Shown here: positions 27,137-35,492 of the stretch, one piece after another | Layout of the letters: each line of letters opens with the position of its first letter | How positions within the stretch are numbered: position 1 is the stretch's first letter | Assembly (NCBI GenBank): GCA_947307015.1 | Contig: CAMZHV010000003.1 | Coordinates: 40,453-104,452, forward strand | DNA length: 64,000 nucleotides | Reading direction: 5' to 3' | DNA from: an uncultured Prevotellaceae bacterium | GTDB taxonomy: Bacteria; Bacteroidota; Bacteroidia; Bacteroidales; Bacteroidaceae | Program-made: the position numbers and the translations under genes | The notes under the pieces: model-generated | What the model saw: the letters and a program-made list of their open reading frames with translations, nothing else | What the model was told of the DNA's origin: nothing | The model's database searches: none

Positions 27137-27883
27137 ATGTCGCGCGACACCCTCATGTTCTGCCGTTCCACGCAACCCGAAGGTGAGCCGTGGGGGATGA
27201 GTGGCTATGCGATGCCAGACACGCTGAGCCGCTCGGATGTCGTCTCTGGTTCGCTGCTCGTCTACTTCCTGCTGTTCGCCCTGCTGAGCCTCACGCGCCG
27301 CCGCAGTCTTCATGCCATCGTGAGTGACTTCTTCTTCCCCACGATGGCCTCGAAGGAAGCGGCTGACGAAGGCAACAACGAATGGCGGCGGGCGGCCGTT
27401 GCATTCCTCTTCAGCCTCCAGGGAGCCATCGCCATCATCGCCGTTGCACAGGTTCAGGATGCGATGCCCGTAGCGCTCTCGCCCTGGCTTCTGCTCGGCA
27501 TTTACACGCTCCTCCTCTTCCTCTTCTTCATCATCAAACAGAGCCTCTACCGCTACGTCCATTCCATCTTTTTCTCAAAAGCTCAGCGGCGCCGTTGGCG
27601 TGAGAATTACGTCTTCCTCTTTACCGCCGAGAGCCTGCTTTCTTTCCCGCTTCTCTTGCTCATCGTGTACCTCCACGTTAGCCTCGAAATCGTGCTCTTT
27701 TCAGCCTTAGCAGTGTTACTTTTTGTCAAAATATTGCTCCTTTTCAGGTGTTTTTCCACCTTTTTCGGGAAAATCTATGGCCTTTTGCATCTTTTTGTGT
27801 ACTTTTGCACGCTCGAAGCGGCACCATTCGTGGTGTTGTGGACAATATTGGTAGAATTAACACAAGGTCAGACCTACTTTTAA
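27137..27883 (+). CDS. DUF4271 membrane protein
   Basis: About 248 residues with six or more hydrophobic spans, matching the Bacteroidetes DUF4271 family, which usually precedes hemD as here. The function is unknown. The N-terminus is Ser/Asp/Leu-rich (RDTLMF, MPDTLSRSD) before the first TM. I chose the ATG at 27137; the frame is open further upstream but without another ATG after the LOG stop. The preceding spacer holds a TTCTCCAT-type simple repeat (27034-27066). The stop is 3 bases before hemD. Confidence 0.85.
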   Translation: MSRDTLMFCRSTQPEGEPWGMSGYAMPDTLSRSDVVSGSLLVYFLLFALLSLTRRRSLHAIVSDFFFPTMASKEAADEGNNEWRRAAVAFLFSLQGAIAIIAVAQVQDAMPVALSPWLLLGIYTLLLFLFFIIKQSLYRYVHSIFFSKAQRRRWRENYVFLFTAESLLSFPLLLLIVYLHVSLEIVLFSALAVLLFVKILLLFRCFSTFFGKIYGLLHLFVYFCTLEAAPFVVLWTILVELTQGQTYF

Positions 27884-27886
27884 ACG

Positions 27887-28633
27887 ATGATAAAGAAGAT
27901 TCTGGTTTCACAACCCAAGCCCTCTTCAGAAAAGTCGCCCTACTTTGAAATTGCCGAGCGCCTCGGCGTGGAATTTGTCTTTCGACCCTTCATTAAGGTG
28001 GAGGGATTGACGGCAAAAGAGTTCCGTGCACAGAAGGTGTCGCTGACAGATGTCACGGCCATCATCTTCACCTCGCGCCACGCCATTGACCACTTTTTCC
28101 AGCTGGCCAAGGAGCTGCGTTTTCCCATTCGCGAGGATTTGAAGTATTTCTGCATCACCGAACAGGTGGCACTCTATATCCAGAAGTATGTGCAGTACCG
28201 CAAGCGTAAGGTCTTCTTCGGATCCACAGGTAAGATTGCCGACCTGCTGCCCACCATGGCCAAGCACAAGAATGAGCGCTACTTCGTGCCGCAGAGCGAT
28301 GTCCACAACGATGAAATCAAGACGTTGCTCGACTCTAAGAAGCTGCACCATTCCGAGGGTATCATGTATCGCACCGTGCCTAATGATTTCCATGGAGACG
28401 AGCCCTTCGACTTTGATATGGTCGTCTTCTTCAGTCCCAGCGGGGTGCAGAGCTTGCTGAAGAACTTCCCCGATTTCAAGCAGGGTAATCTGGCCATCGC
28501 TTCTTTTGGACCCACCACAGCCAAAGCCATCAAGGATGCCGGTCTGCGCCTTGATCTCGAGGCACCCACGCCTCAGTACCCCAGCATAACTGCTGCCCTG
28601 AGTGCTTACATCGAAGAGCAGAACAAGAAATAA
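27887..28633 (+). CDS. hemD: uroporphyrinogen-III synthase
   Basis: Closes and inverts ring D of hydroxymethylbilane in haem/sirohaem synthesis. 248 aa with the loose HemD pattern: IIFTSRHAIDHFF, FGSTGKIADLLP, FFSPSGVQSLLKNFP and ASFGPTTAKAIKDAGL. Divergence is normal for HemD. It belongs with DUF4271 and rnpA in a conserved Bacteroidales cluster. Confidence 0.9.
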   Translation: MIKKILVSQPKPSSEKSPYFEIAERLGVEFVFRPFIKVEGLTAKEFRAQKVSLTDVTAIIFTSRHAIDHFFQLAKELRFPIREDLKYFCITEQVALYIQKYVQYRKRKVFFGSTGKIADLLPTMAKHKNERYFVPQSDVHNDEIKTLLDSKKLHHSEGIMYRTVPNDFHGDEPFDFDMVVFFSPSGVQSLLKNFPDFKQGNLAIASFGPTTAKAIKDAGLRLDLEAPTPQYPSITAALSAYIEEQNKK

Positions 28634-28664
28634 CACACACAGGGATGCCCATTCCCTAAGACAA

Positions 28665-29075
28665 ATGGACACACAGGGAAACACCTTCCCGAAAACGGAG
28701 CGCCTCCATAGCCGCAAGGCCATCGAAGCGCTCTTTGCAGGCGGAAACCGAGCTCTCTCGGCCTTTCCGCTTCGTGTGCTTTATAAGCCTATCGATGAGC
28801 CCCGCACCCAAGTCCTCATCTCCGTCAGCAAGCGCCATTTCAAGCACGCCGTTGACCGCAACCGCGCCAAGCGCCAGATTCGCGAAGCTTGGCGTCTCAA
28901 CCGTACGTTGCTTGCCGAAGTGCCCTCCCTCCATCTTGCCTTTATCTGGCTCGCCGACGAACCCCAGCCCTCGACCCTCGTGCAGCGCAAGATGAAGAAC
29001 CTTCTCCATCGCATTGTCGAGACCCTCAGCGCTACCCCCAGTGCATTCCCCTCGGGTTCTCCCGAGGGCCTCTAA
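28665..29075 (+). CDS. rnpA: ribonuclease P protein component
   Basis: Assists RNase P RNA in tRNA 5' processing. The RNR motif is [15 protein letters not shown], with [11 protein letters not shown] before it. I start at the ATG at 28665 (136 aa, family size). The last residues are Ser/Pro/Gly-rich. Confidence 0.93.
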   Translation: MDTQGNTFPKTERLHSRKAIEALFAGGNRALSAFPLRVLYKPIDEPRTQVLISVSKRHFKHAVDRNRAKRQIREAWRLNRTLLAEVPSLHLAFIWLADEPQPSTLVQRKMKNLLHRIVETLSATPSAFPSGSPEGL

Positions 29076-29104
29076 AACGCTCAACCCTCAACCCTACACT
29101 TACC

Positions 29105-29332
29105 TTGCTCCGTCGCCTCCTCATCCTCCCCATTCGTTTCTACCAGCGCTGCATCAGCCCGTTGACGCCGCCCTCATGCCGCTACACGCCTACCTGTTCA
29201 CAGTATGCTGTCGAAGCCATCGAGAAACATGGCCCTATCAAGGGCCTCTACCTCGCTGTGCGACGTATCTTGCGCTGCCATCCTTGGGGAGGCTACGGCT
29301 ATGACCCCGTCCCCGACACCTTTCATTGGTAA
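29105..29332 (+). CDS. yidD: membrane protein insertion efficiency factor YidD
   Basis: A short Cys-rich protein that aids YidC-dependent insertion. Signature: [22 protein letters not shown], then [30 protein letters not shown], complete to the C-terminus. No ATG lies in frame near the expected start; TTG at 29105 gives 75 aa with the canonical beginning [14 protein letters not shown]. The start is therefore tentative, and translation may be coupled to rnpA 30 bases upstream. Confidence 0.88.
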   Translation: MLRRLLILPIRFYQRCISPLTPPSCRYTPTCSQYAVEAIEKHGPIKGLYLAVRRILRCHPWGGYGYDPVPDTFHW

Positions 29333-29333
29333 A

Positions 29334-29381
29334 AAGTAGGTGTTCGAAATGCCAACTTTTTACCTACTTAAATACCTACTT
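29334..29381. terminator. possible two-way terminator (repeated ACCTACTT)
   Basis: AAGTAGGT (29334-29341) can pair with ACCTACTT at 29362-29369 or again at 29374-29381, between convergent genes. The second copy lies just before the facing stop codon (29386). Short stem, so low confidence. Confidence 0.4.
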
Positions 29382-29385
29382 ACGA

Positions 29386-32300
29386 TTATCGGATGATAAC
29401 TTTGCGGCCATCGATGATGTAAAGTCCGGGCTTGAGGTGGCTGTCAGACAGTTTGTCGGACGTCACGCGTCGACCGCTGAGGTCGTAGATTGCGGATGCT
29501 GGCTGCTGTGTGAGGGATGCGGGACTGTCAACGCCCACGACGGTACTGTTGCCTCCGAAGAAGTAGAGGCGGAAGTGGTCGAACATCGTCCAGTAGCCGG
29601 CTGGTGCGCTGGTACATTTGATGCCTACGCGCAGTGTGCCGCCGACTGTGGCAAGCTCAGCGCTGACGCTGCTGTCGTAGAGTCCCTTGGCGAAGTATTT
29701 CTCAGCACCTGTCATGCAGTTGGGGATGTATGTGTTGTCGGTGAGTTTGATGTCGCTGCCCCATCCGCCGTCGTTGAAGAGGTAGTTGGGCTGGCGGTCG
29801 TCGCAGATGTGATGGACGGGTTCCGCCGTGCTGTTGATGTAGAGCGACGATGTCACCTTGGCGGTGCCTGCGTTGTAGGGAGCATAGACGTTGTCGGCAG
29901 CTCCCGGGCGCTGGAAGGCGTAGGCGCGAAGTTCATAGTTGCCCGAGGGCATATTATCGAGGACTTGATAGAAGTTAAAGGTTTTCTCGAAAAACTCGGC
30001 GCCTTTGGCATCGTAGCCGGGGTTGCCGTTGGTGGATGTCCAGCCGGAGGTGGCGTCGTTGTCGAAGTCGGGATTCTCGAGCATGAAGGTGAGGTCGAAG
30101 GGCTTGGCCTCATCAGTGGCAGATACGCTGGAGAGGAATGTCACGGCGGCGCTGCGGGCTTGCTCGGTGAGGGCGTTGATTTCCTTGCCCTTGGTGCATA
30201 CGGCAGCCTGATTCTCCAAGCTGGCGAGGGTGTTGTTGAGAGTAGCATCTGCTTCGTCAATGAGCTCGGAGTGGGGTGTCTCAGCGAGCTGACGGATCTG
30301 TGCTAACAGGCTGTTGAGCTCGGTACGAGCTTGATCGAAGTTGCCGTTGTCGAATTGTTCGGCCTGCTGGGCAGTGAGGATGAGCCAGCGTTGCGTAGTG
30401 GCGCTTCGAAGGATGCTCCAACCCGTTGAGGCTGTCTTGCCGTTCGTGTTGGCAACGAGGGTCGGCGGGGTGGCGGAGCTCTCCGGATGGATGAAATAGT
30501 AACCGCGGTAACCTTCCACATCGACACGTCCGCGCATCAAGTGGATATTGTCGGCAGATGTCGGCGTGGAGTGGTTTGCTGTCTTGAAACCGCTGGAATA
30601 GGTGATGTAATAACCGGAGGCGGCATTGCGCAGCTGGTAGTACTGGTTGCCGGGCTTGAAGGAGATGTACCATGCAGCGGCATCATCTTCAAAAGCTTCG
30701 TCGGCAGACATGGTCTTCCATTCCAGCTGATGGTTGGTTGTTTCGACGAGGTAAGCTGTTTTCAGGCCGCGACCTGCATCCTCGTTCTTGATGTAGTATT
30801 TGACGCCGTCCTCATGGTCGAAGGCATAGTAGGGTAGGGCATAGCCGATCTCTCCGGAGGCGGGTAGGCCGTCCTCGCCGAGGGCTTGTGCCAAAATACC
30901 CATCATACAGTAGAGGTTGTCGTTGTGCGTGTCCTCGTGGGCGCCGTTGCAGCCGTAGGGCCACAGGTGCATATTGTCGCCCGTGATGACGGCTGTGGTG
31001 CTGTTGTCCCAGAAACGTACGGCCTCCGTGGCACGATCGCCGAGCCAGTCGCCGCGGTCGCCGGCAGAACGCATATCGCCGTTCCACCATATATCATGTG
31101 TGCCGACGCCGATGCCGTGGAATGCTTCGTGCATGATCGTGCCGGGCTGCTGGTAGCTGGAGCTCTCGCCCACGCGCATCCAACCGCCGTAGCTGCAGTC
31201 AGCCGTCGGAGTGCCTGGACTGTAGTTGACGCTGATACCGAAGCCGTGTATGCTGGTCAGGTTGTTCCAGTAGTAGTCCATTGAAAGGTCGATAGCGTAA
31301 TTGATACGGTCGTTGGTGGCTTCGTCGCCGCCATTGTTATACCAATGCCCCACGGTGCCCTTCGGCACAGTCACCACCTTGATGACATCGCCATAGCCAA
31401 CGGCGTAATCCTTGGTGATGGCGTATGCACGCATATAATATATGGTGGCAGGCTTGAGGTTGCGGAGCCAATAGATTTTGCCAGCCTGATTGATGTATTC
31501 TGTAGTGCGGTTGTCTGTGACCTTGGGATCGGGATTCTCGCTCCAGCAGAAGCCTTCCTCAAGGAGGTTGCTGCCGCTGACGGTGCTGCGCCCGAAGGCC
31601 CACGTGCAGCCACGGATGAAGCGCGGGTCGGTCTTGACGGTAGGCGCTGTGCCGCTACTCGAGCCGTTCAGGATCTTGAAGGCGAAGGTTGCCTCGGCAA
31701 GTGCGGTGATGGCGGCTTCGGCCTGCGCGTCGGTTGTCGCGTCAGCATCATAGACGCCTTGTGCGGTATTGATAGCCGCCTGATAGTCGTCCTTCAGCGT
31801 GGCTGCAGGGTCATTCAGTTCTTCCTTGGCAGCAGCGATAGCAGCAGCCAAACGTGAAAAGACCTCCTGCGAGCTGACGGCCTTGGCATAGGCCTCATCC
31901 AAGGCTGTGGAGGCTGCGGGGATGCCGCTGTCAGCATTCAGGGCGGCCTTGGCATTTGTGATAGCCGCATTCAACGCTTCCCGAGCTGTGCTGTTGATGC
32001 GCTGCTCGGCCACGGCTTCGGCCTTGGTGATGAGGGTTGCGAGCTCTGTCTTCACTTCGTCGACATCGTCGCTGATGTATTCCAGCTGGAAGTTGTCCAC
32101 AGCCAACCAGTTGCCTGTAGCGCCCTGCGCCTCAAAACCTATTTCCATCACATCGGAGGCCTGCACGAACTCCAGCGTGTAGGTGCTTCGGGTGGTAACG
32201 TCCTGGGTGTGTATGCCTGCGAAGATCCAGGCTCCTGTCTGCGCCTTCTGGGGCGTGTCCTCCTGGATGTTCTGTGCGGCAACTTTCAGGCGATAGCGTC

Positions 32301-33225
32301 CGGCGGGCATACCTGTGAGTTTCTGGCTGAGACGGGCATCGCCCACAGCACCGCCGCGTCCAGTCCAACGTTCCACATACCATGAGCCCTGCTTGATGTT
32401 GAAAACGTTATTGGCCTGAGTGCCCATGCCCGAACAGGTCCAACCCGTCAGGTCGCCCGTTTCAAAGCTGGGGTTGATGATGTTGCTGGTCATGTCGAGC
32501 GGATGGTCTGCGTCGGCGTTGGCACGGAGGTAGATGGCTACGGCCTGCTCCATACCTACGATGGCGTCGGCCTGTTCCTGAGCTGTTGCATTGCTCTTAG
32601 CGGCCACGGCTTCTGCAGCGCTGATGGCATCCTTCAGTTGTTGGACCTCATTGCCTGTAGCTGCGCCGTAGCTTGCCTTTGTCTGTTCTATGGCTGTCAC
32701 CAGTGCATTGCTGAGGTCGCCGTCCACGAGTGTCAGCTTGAAATTGTCTACGGCAATCCAGTTGCCTGAGGCACCTATGGCCTCAAAGCCTATGGTGATG
32801 CTGCCCGTGATAAAGGTGAAGGCAACGCTGTAGGTGTCCCGCACGGTGACGGTGGTCTTGTTGTCGCCTGCAAAGATCCAGGCACCCGTCTGTGCCGCTG
32901 TCGGCGTGTCTTCTTGAATGTTCTGTGCGGCCGCTGTCAGAACGTAATTGCCTGGTGGCAAGTCGCTCAACTCTTGGCTGAGGAGACCGTCGCCCACGGC
33001 GCCGCCGCGTCCTGTCCATTTCTCCATATACGTGTTGCCAGTCTTGATAGAGAATACATTGTTGCCTTGGGCATTCATGTTCTTGTGAACCCATCCTTCT
33101 GCGTCCTGCTCGAAGCTGGGATTCTTGATAAGTGACGTGTAGTCAGTACCTTCTGCGGACTGACCAAAGGCTATCAGGGCGGATCCCGTCAGACAGACAC
33201 ATACAAAAAGTTTGTGAAGATTCAT
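29386..33225 (-). CDS. large secreted zincin-like metalloprotease with duplicated jelly-roll domains and sorting tail
   Basis: 1279 residues. A signal peptide (1-22) is followed by two closely similar jelly-roll modules at about 30-165 and 250-385; both contain WTGRGGAVGD, AAQNIQEDTP, AQTGAWIFAG and GNW.AVDNF. Ala-rich helical FIVAR-like segments follow them. The catalytic candidate is HEAFHGIGVGTH at 699-710: His699, Glu700, His703, with Gly706 and a third His710, one residue further than in the classical metzincin motif. A third jelly-roll-like region is near 1080-1230. The C-terminus (YDLSGRRVTSD..LKPGLYIIDGRKVIIR) is a type IX secretion-like sorting tail. Probable surface protease or glycan-associated peptidase; substrate unknown. 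Confidence 0.75.
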   Translation of the reverse strand: MNLHKLFVCVCLTGSALIAFGQSAEGTDYTSLIKNPSFEQDAEGWVHKNMNAQGNNVFSIKTGNTYMEKWTGRGGAVGDGLLSQELSDLPPGNYVLTAAAQNIQEDTPTAAQTGAWIFAGDNKTTVTVRDTYSVAFTFITGSITIGFEAIGASGNWIAVDNFKLTLVDGDLSNALVTAIEQTKASYGAATGNEVQQLKDAISAAEAVAAKSNATAQEQADAIVGMEQAVAIYLRANADADHPLDMTSNIINPSFETGDLTGWTCSGMGTQANNVFNIKQGSWYVERWTGRGGAVGDARLSQKLTGMPAGRYRLKVAAQNIQEDTPQKAQTGAWIFAGIHTQDVTTRSTYTLEFVQASDVMEIGFEAQGATGNWLAVDNFQLEYISDDVDEVKTELATLITKAEAVAEQRINSTAREALNAAITNAKAALNADSGIPAASTALDEAYAKAVSSQEVFSRLAAAIAAAKEELNDPAATLKDDYQAAINTAQGVYDADATTDAQAEAAITALAEATFAFKILNGSSSGTAPTVKTDPRFIRGCTWAFGRSTVSGSNLLEEGFCWSENPDPKVTDNRTTEYINQAGKIYWLRNLKPATIYYMRAYAITKDYAVGYGDVIKVVTVPKGTVGHWYNNGGDEATNDRINYAIDLSMDYYWNNLTSIHGFGISVNYSPGTPTADCSYGGWMRVGESSSYQQPGTIMHEAFHGIGVGTHDIWWNGDMRSAGDRGDWLGDRATEAVRFWDNSTTAVITGDNMHLWPYGCNGAHEDTHNDNLYCMMGILAQALGEDGLPASGEIGYALPYYAFDHEDGVKYYIKNEDAGRGLKTAYLVETTNHQLEWKTMSADEAFEDDAAAWYISFKPGNQYYQLRNAASGYYITYSSGFKTANHSTPTSADNIHLMRGRVDVEGYRGYYFIHPESSATPPTLVANTNGKTASTGWSILRSATTQRWLILTAQQAEQFDNGNFDQARTELNSLLAQIRQLAETPHSELIDEADATLNNTLASLENQAAVCTKGKEINALTEQARSAAVTFLSSVSATDEAKPFDLTFMLENPDFDNDATSGWTSTNGNPGYDAKGAEFFEKTFNFYQVLDNMPSGNYELRAYAFQRPGAADNVYAPYNAGTAKVTSSLYINSTAEPVHHICDDRQPNYLFNDGGWGSDIKLTDNTYIPNCMTGAEKYFAKGLYDSSVSAELATVGGTLRVGIKCTSAPAGYWTMFDHFRLYFFGGNSTVVGVDSPASLTQQPASAIYDLSGRRVTSDKLSDSHLKPGLYIIDGRKVIIR

Positions 33226-33249
33226 AAGAATAATTTATAAGGTTTGAGA

Positions 33250-34482
33250 TTATCCGAAGAATATGGAAGCCACGATAATGGCAGCTACCATGGAAGCTAA
33301 GTCAGCAGCGAGGCCACAGGGCAGGGCATAGCGGGTGTTGCGTATACCGACACTGCCGAAATAGACGGCGAGGATGTAAAACGTGGTGTCTGTGGAGCCT
33401 TGGAAGATGCAGGAGAGGCGACCGGCAAAGGAGTCGGCGCCATAGGTCTGCATACATTCGAGCATCATGCCGCGCGCACCGCTGCCGCTGAGGGGTTTCA
33501 TCAATGCCGTGGGCAGGGCACCCGTGATGTCGGCATTGCCGCCACAAGCTTCCACCACCCATCCGATACCGCCGAGCAGCCAGTCCATAGCACCCGAAGC
33601 GCGGAAAACGCTGATGCCCACGAGGATGGCGATAAGATAAGGGATGATGCTGATGGCAGTGGAGAAACCGCCTTTAGCACCTTCTATGAAAGCGTCGTAG
33701 ACATTGATTTTTTTGCGTATGCCTGCGAGAATAAAGACGATAATGATGCCCAGCAGGATGATGTTGGCAAGGTTGACGGAGAATACGTCCATGGCCTCGC
33801 GACTCAGCACCTGTGCTGCCCAGGCCATGCCAGCCACGATAAGGGCGAAGATGACGAGGGTGATGATCACAGGACGATTCCAAAGGCTGATGCGCTGGAT
33901 AGCACCTGTGATAGCGACGCCGACGACCATGGAGATAAGCGTGGCGAGGAGGATGGGCACGAAAACATCCGTGGGCTGTGCAGCACCCAGTTGAGCACGA
34001 TAGGCAAGGATACTCACGGGCACGATGGTCAGGCCAGCAGTGTTCATCACGAGGAACATGATCATCGAATTGGATGCCGTGTCCTTTTTCGTATTCAACT
34101 CCTGCAGACCCTCCATGGCTTTCAGACCGAGTGGTGTGGCGGCATTGTCGAGCCCAAGCATGTTGGCAGAGAGGTTCATGAAGATATTGCCCACCACGGG
34201 ATGGCCGTCGGGGATTTCGGGAAACAGGCGTCGGAACAGCGGTGAGAGCCAGTGTGCCAGGCGTTCGACCATACCACCCCGCTCGCCAATTTTCATGATG
34301 CCCATCCATAGGGACAGTACGGCTGTGAGGCCGAGGGAGATCTCGAAACCGTTTTTTGCTGAATCCATCGTAGCATTCATGATATTCGGAAACACTTCGG
34401 TGTCGCCGAAGAACGTAAGCTTGACGACCGCAACGGCAGCAGCAATCAGGAAAAATGCAATCCAGATATAATTCAAAGCCAT
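33250..34482 (-). CDS. SpmA-SpmB fused nucleoside-recognition (Gate) domain membrane protein
   Basis: 410 residues with many TM helices. The N-terminal half resembles SpmA (NIMNATMDSAKNGFEISLGLTAVLSLWMG) and the C-terminal half SpmB (LPTALMKPLSGSGARGMM, IFQGSTDTTFYILAVYFGSVGI). Spore-maturation names come from Bacillus; non-sporulating Bacteroidetes carry the fused form and its role is unknown, perhaps transport. I start at the ATG at 34482; an ATG 12 codons upstream is less likely. A TACATTTG element is on the minus strand at 34508-34515. Confidence 0.9.
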   Translation of the reverse strand: MALNYIWIAFFLIAAAVAVVKLTFFGDTEVFPNIMNATMDSAKNGFEISLGLTAVLSLWMGIMKIGERGGMVERLAHWLSPLFRRLFPEIPDGHPVVGNIFMNLSANMLGLDNAATPLGLKAMEGLQELNTKKDTASNSMIMFLVMNTAGLTIVPVSILAYRAQLGAAQPTDVFVPILLATLISMVVGVAITGAIQRISLWNRPVIITLVIFALIVAGMAWAAQVLSREAMDVFSVNLANIILLGIIIVFILAGIRKKINVYDAFIEGAKGGFSTAISIIPYLIAILVGISVFRASGAMDWLLGGIGWVVEACGGNADITGALPTALMKPLSGSGARGMMLECMQTYGADSFAGRLSCIFQGSTDTTFYILAVYFGSVGIRNTRYALPCGLAADLASMVAAIIVASIFFG

Positions 34483-34507
34483 AAAGCGAGAATAATAAAT
34501 TTCGGTG

Positions 34508-34565
34508 CAAATGTACAAAAAACTTTAAACATTAAATGCCAAACGCCAAACTTTTTGTACATTTG
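34508..34565. promoter_or_regulatory. divergent promoter pair (SpmAB gene / NfeD operon)
   Basis: TACATTTG on the minus strand at 34508-34515 and the same octamer on the plus strand at 34558-34565 face outward, 42 bases apart, each oriented to its gene. Heptamer-like AAACTTT and AAACATT repeats lie between and downstream. Confidence 0.55.
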
Positions 34566-34672
34566 TGCTCAAACAAGGGTTACTTTACTTTCCAAATACC
34601 AATAAAGGGCAAAGAAACGCCAAAAGGTGTGGCTCTTTAAACATTAAACGCTAAACTTTAAACTATAAATTT

Positions 34673-35332
34673 ATGTTCACTTCAATTTCAACTTGGTTTT
34701 CCCAGCTCGACACGACGATGCAGATCTTCTGGGCTTGCGCTATAGCCGCAAGTGTCGTGTTTGTGATACAGAATGCGTTGATGCTTTTAGGCATTGGCGG
34801 AATGGATGCAGACGTGGATGCAGACGTAGGTACCGACTTCGACGTACATGCAGATATAGACGTTGCTGACGCCGACGTCGATTTGTCATCGGGTCATAGT
34901 GGCCACGAGGGCACGTTAGGCTCTGCCGGCATCTTCTCGTTGTTCACGCTGCGCAACTTCATCAACTTTTTCCTCGGCTTCGGTTGGGGTGGCATCAGCT
35001 TGGCTCCCGTGGTAGAGAGCAAGGCGCTGCTGGTGTTCCTGAGTTTCCTGATCGGTCTGTTCTTCGTGGCCGTCTTCGCGCTGATGTTCCGCATGATGCT
35101 GAAGCTGGAGAAGAGCGGTAATTTCAACATCAAGGACTGCGTAGGCGAGACCGCCAGCGTCTATCTTCGCATCCCTGCCAACCGCAGCGGCTCTGGCAAG
35201 ATCCAGATCAGCATCAACGGCTCCGTTCACGAACTTACGGCCTTCACCGACGGCGACTTCCTGCCCACTGGCTCGCGCGTGAAAGTCGTGAAGGTTATCG
35301 ACAGCGGCAGTCTGCTCGTCGAGAAACTCTAA
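34673..35332 (+). CDS. NfeD-like membrane protein
   Basis: 219 residues. TM1 (about 17-40) is followed by an Asp-rich, alternating DVDAD/DIDVADADVD stretch (about 44-72). Two more TM spans come next (about 83-105, 115-140), then a C-terminal OB-fold domain (about 150-219) that is the NfeD hallmark (GETASVYLRIPANRSGSGKIQI). NfeD proteins partner with flotillins in membrane microdomains; a flotillin gene follows. The Asp-rich linker is unusual and may bind divalent cations. Confidence 0.85.
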   Translation: MFTSISTWFSQLDTTMQIFWACAIAASVVFVIQNALMLLGIGGMDADVDADVGTDFDVHADIDVADADVDLSSGHSGHEGTLGSAGIFSLFTLRNFINFFLGFGWGGISLAPVVESKALLVFLSFLIGLFFVAVFALMFRMMLKLEKSGNFNIKDCVGETASVYLRIPANRSGSGKIQISINGSVHELTAFTDGDFLPTGSRVKVVKVIDSGSLLVEKL

Positions 35333-35371
35333 ACCTTTAAACTTTAAACTCTTAAACTTTAAACTAAATAT

Positions 35372-35455
35372 ATGTACATCTTCTCTATCCTCGCCTTGCT
35401 GGTTATCGTCGTGGCCGTCTGGCAACACATCCGAAACCGTCGTCATTACAAATAA
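35372..35455 (+). CDS. 27-residue single-span membrane ORF between NfeD and flotillin genes
   Basis: ATG TAC ATC TTC encodes MYIFSILALLVIVV followed by AVWQHIRNRRHYK and a stop: one TM helix and a basic C-terminal tail, the composition expected of a real small membrane protein. It has its own AAACTAAATAT leader like those before the flanking genes, and both neighbours are functionally linked. Too short for ordinary gene finders; expression is unproven. Confidence 0.55.
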   Translation: MYIFSILALLVIVVAVWQHIRNRRHYK

Positions 35456-35492
35456 CATTAAACTTTAAACACCAAACTTTAAACTAAATAAT

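Noticed and set aside
27804..27815. Promoter for hemD (TACTTTTG inside DUF4271 gene)
   Set aside because: No suitable -33 element and hemD is 3 bases from the previous stop, so operon transcription suffices.
29326..30306. 326-codon plus-strand frame opposite the metalloprotease gene
   Set aside because: Antisense shadow; Val/Gly-rich translation, no leader or promoter.
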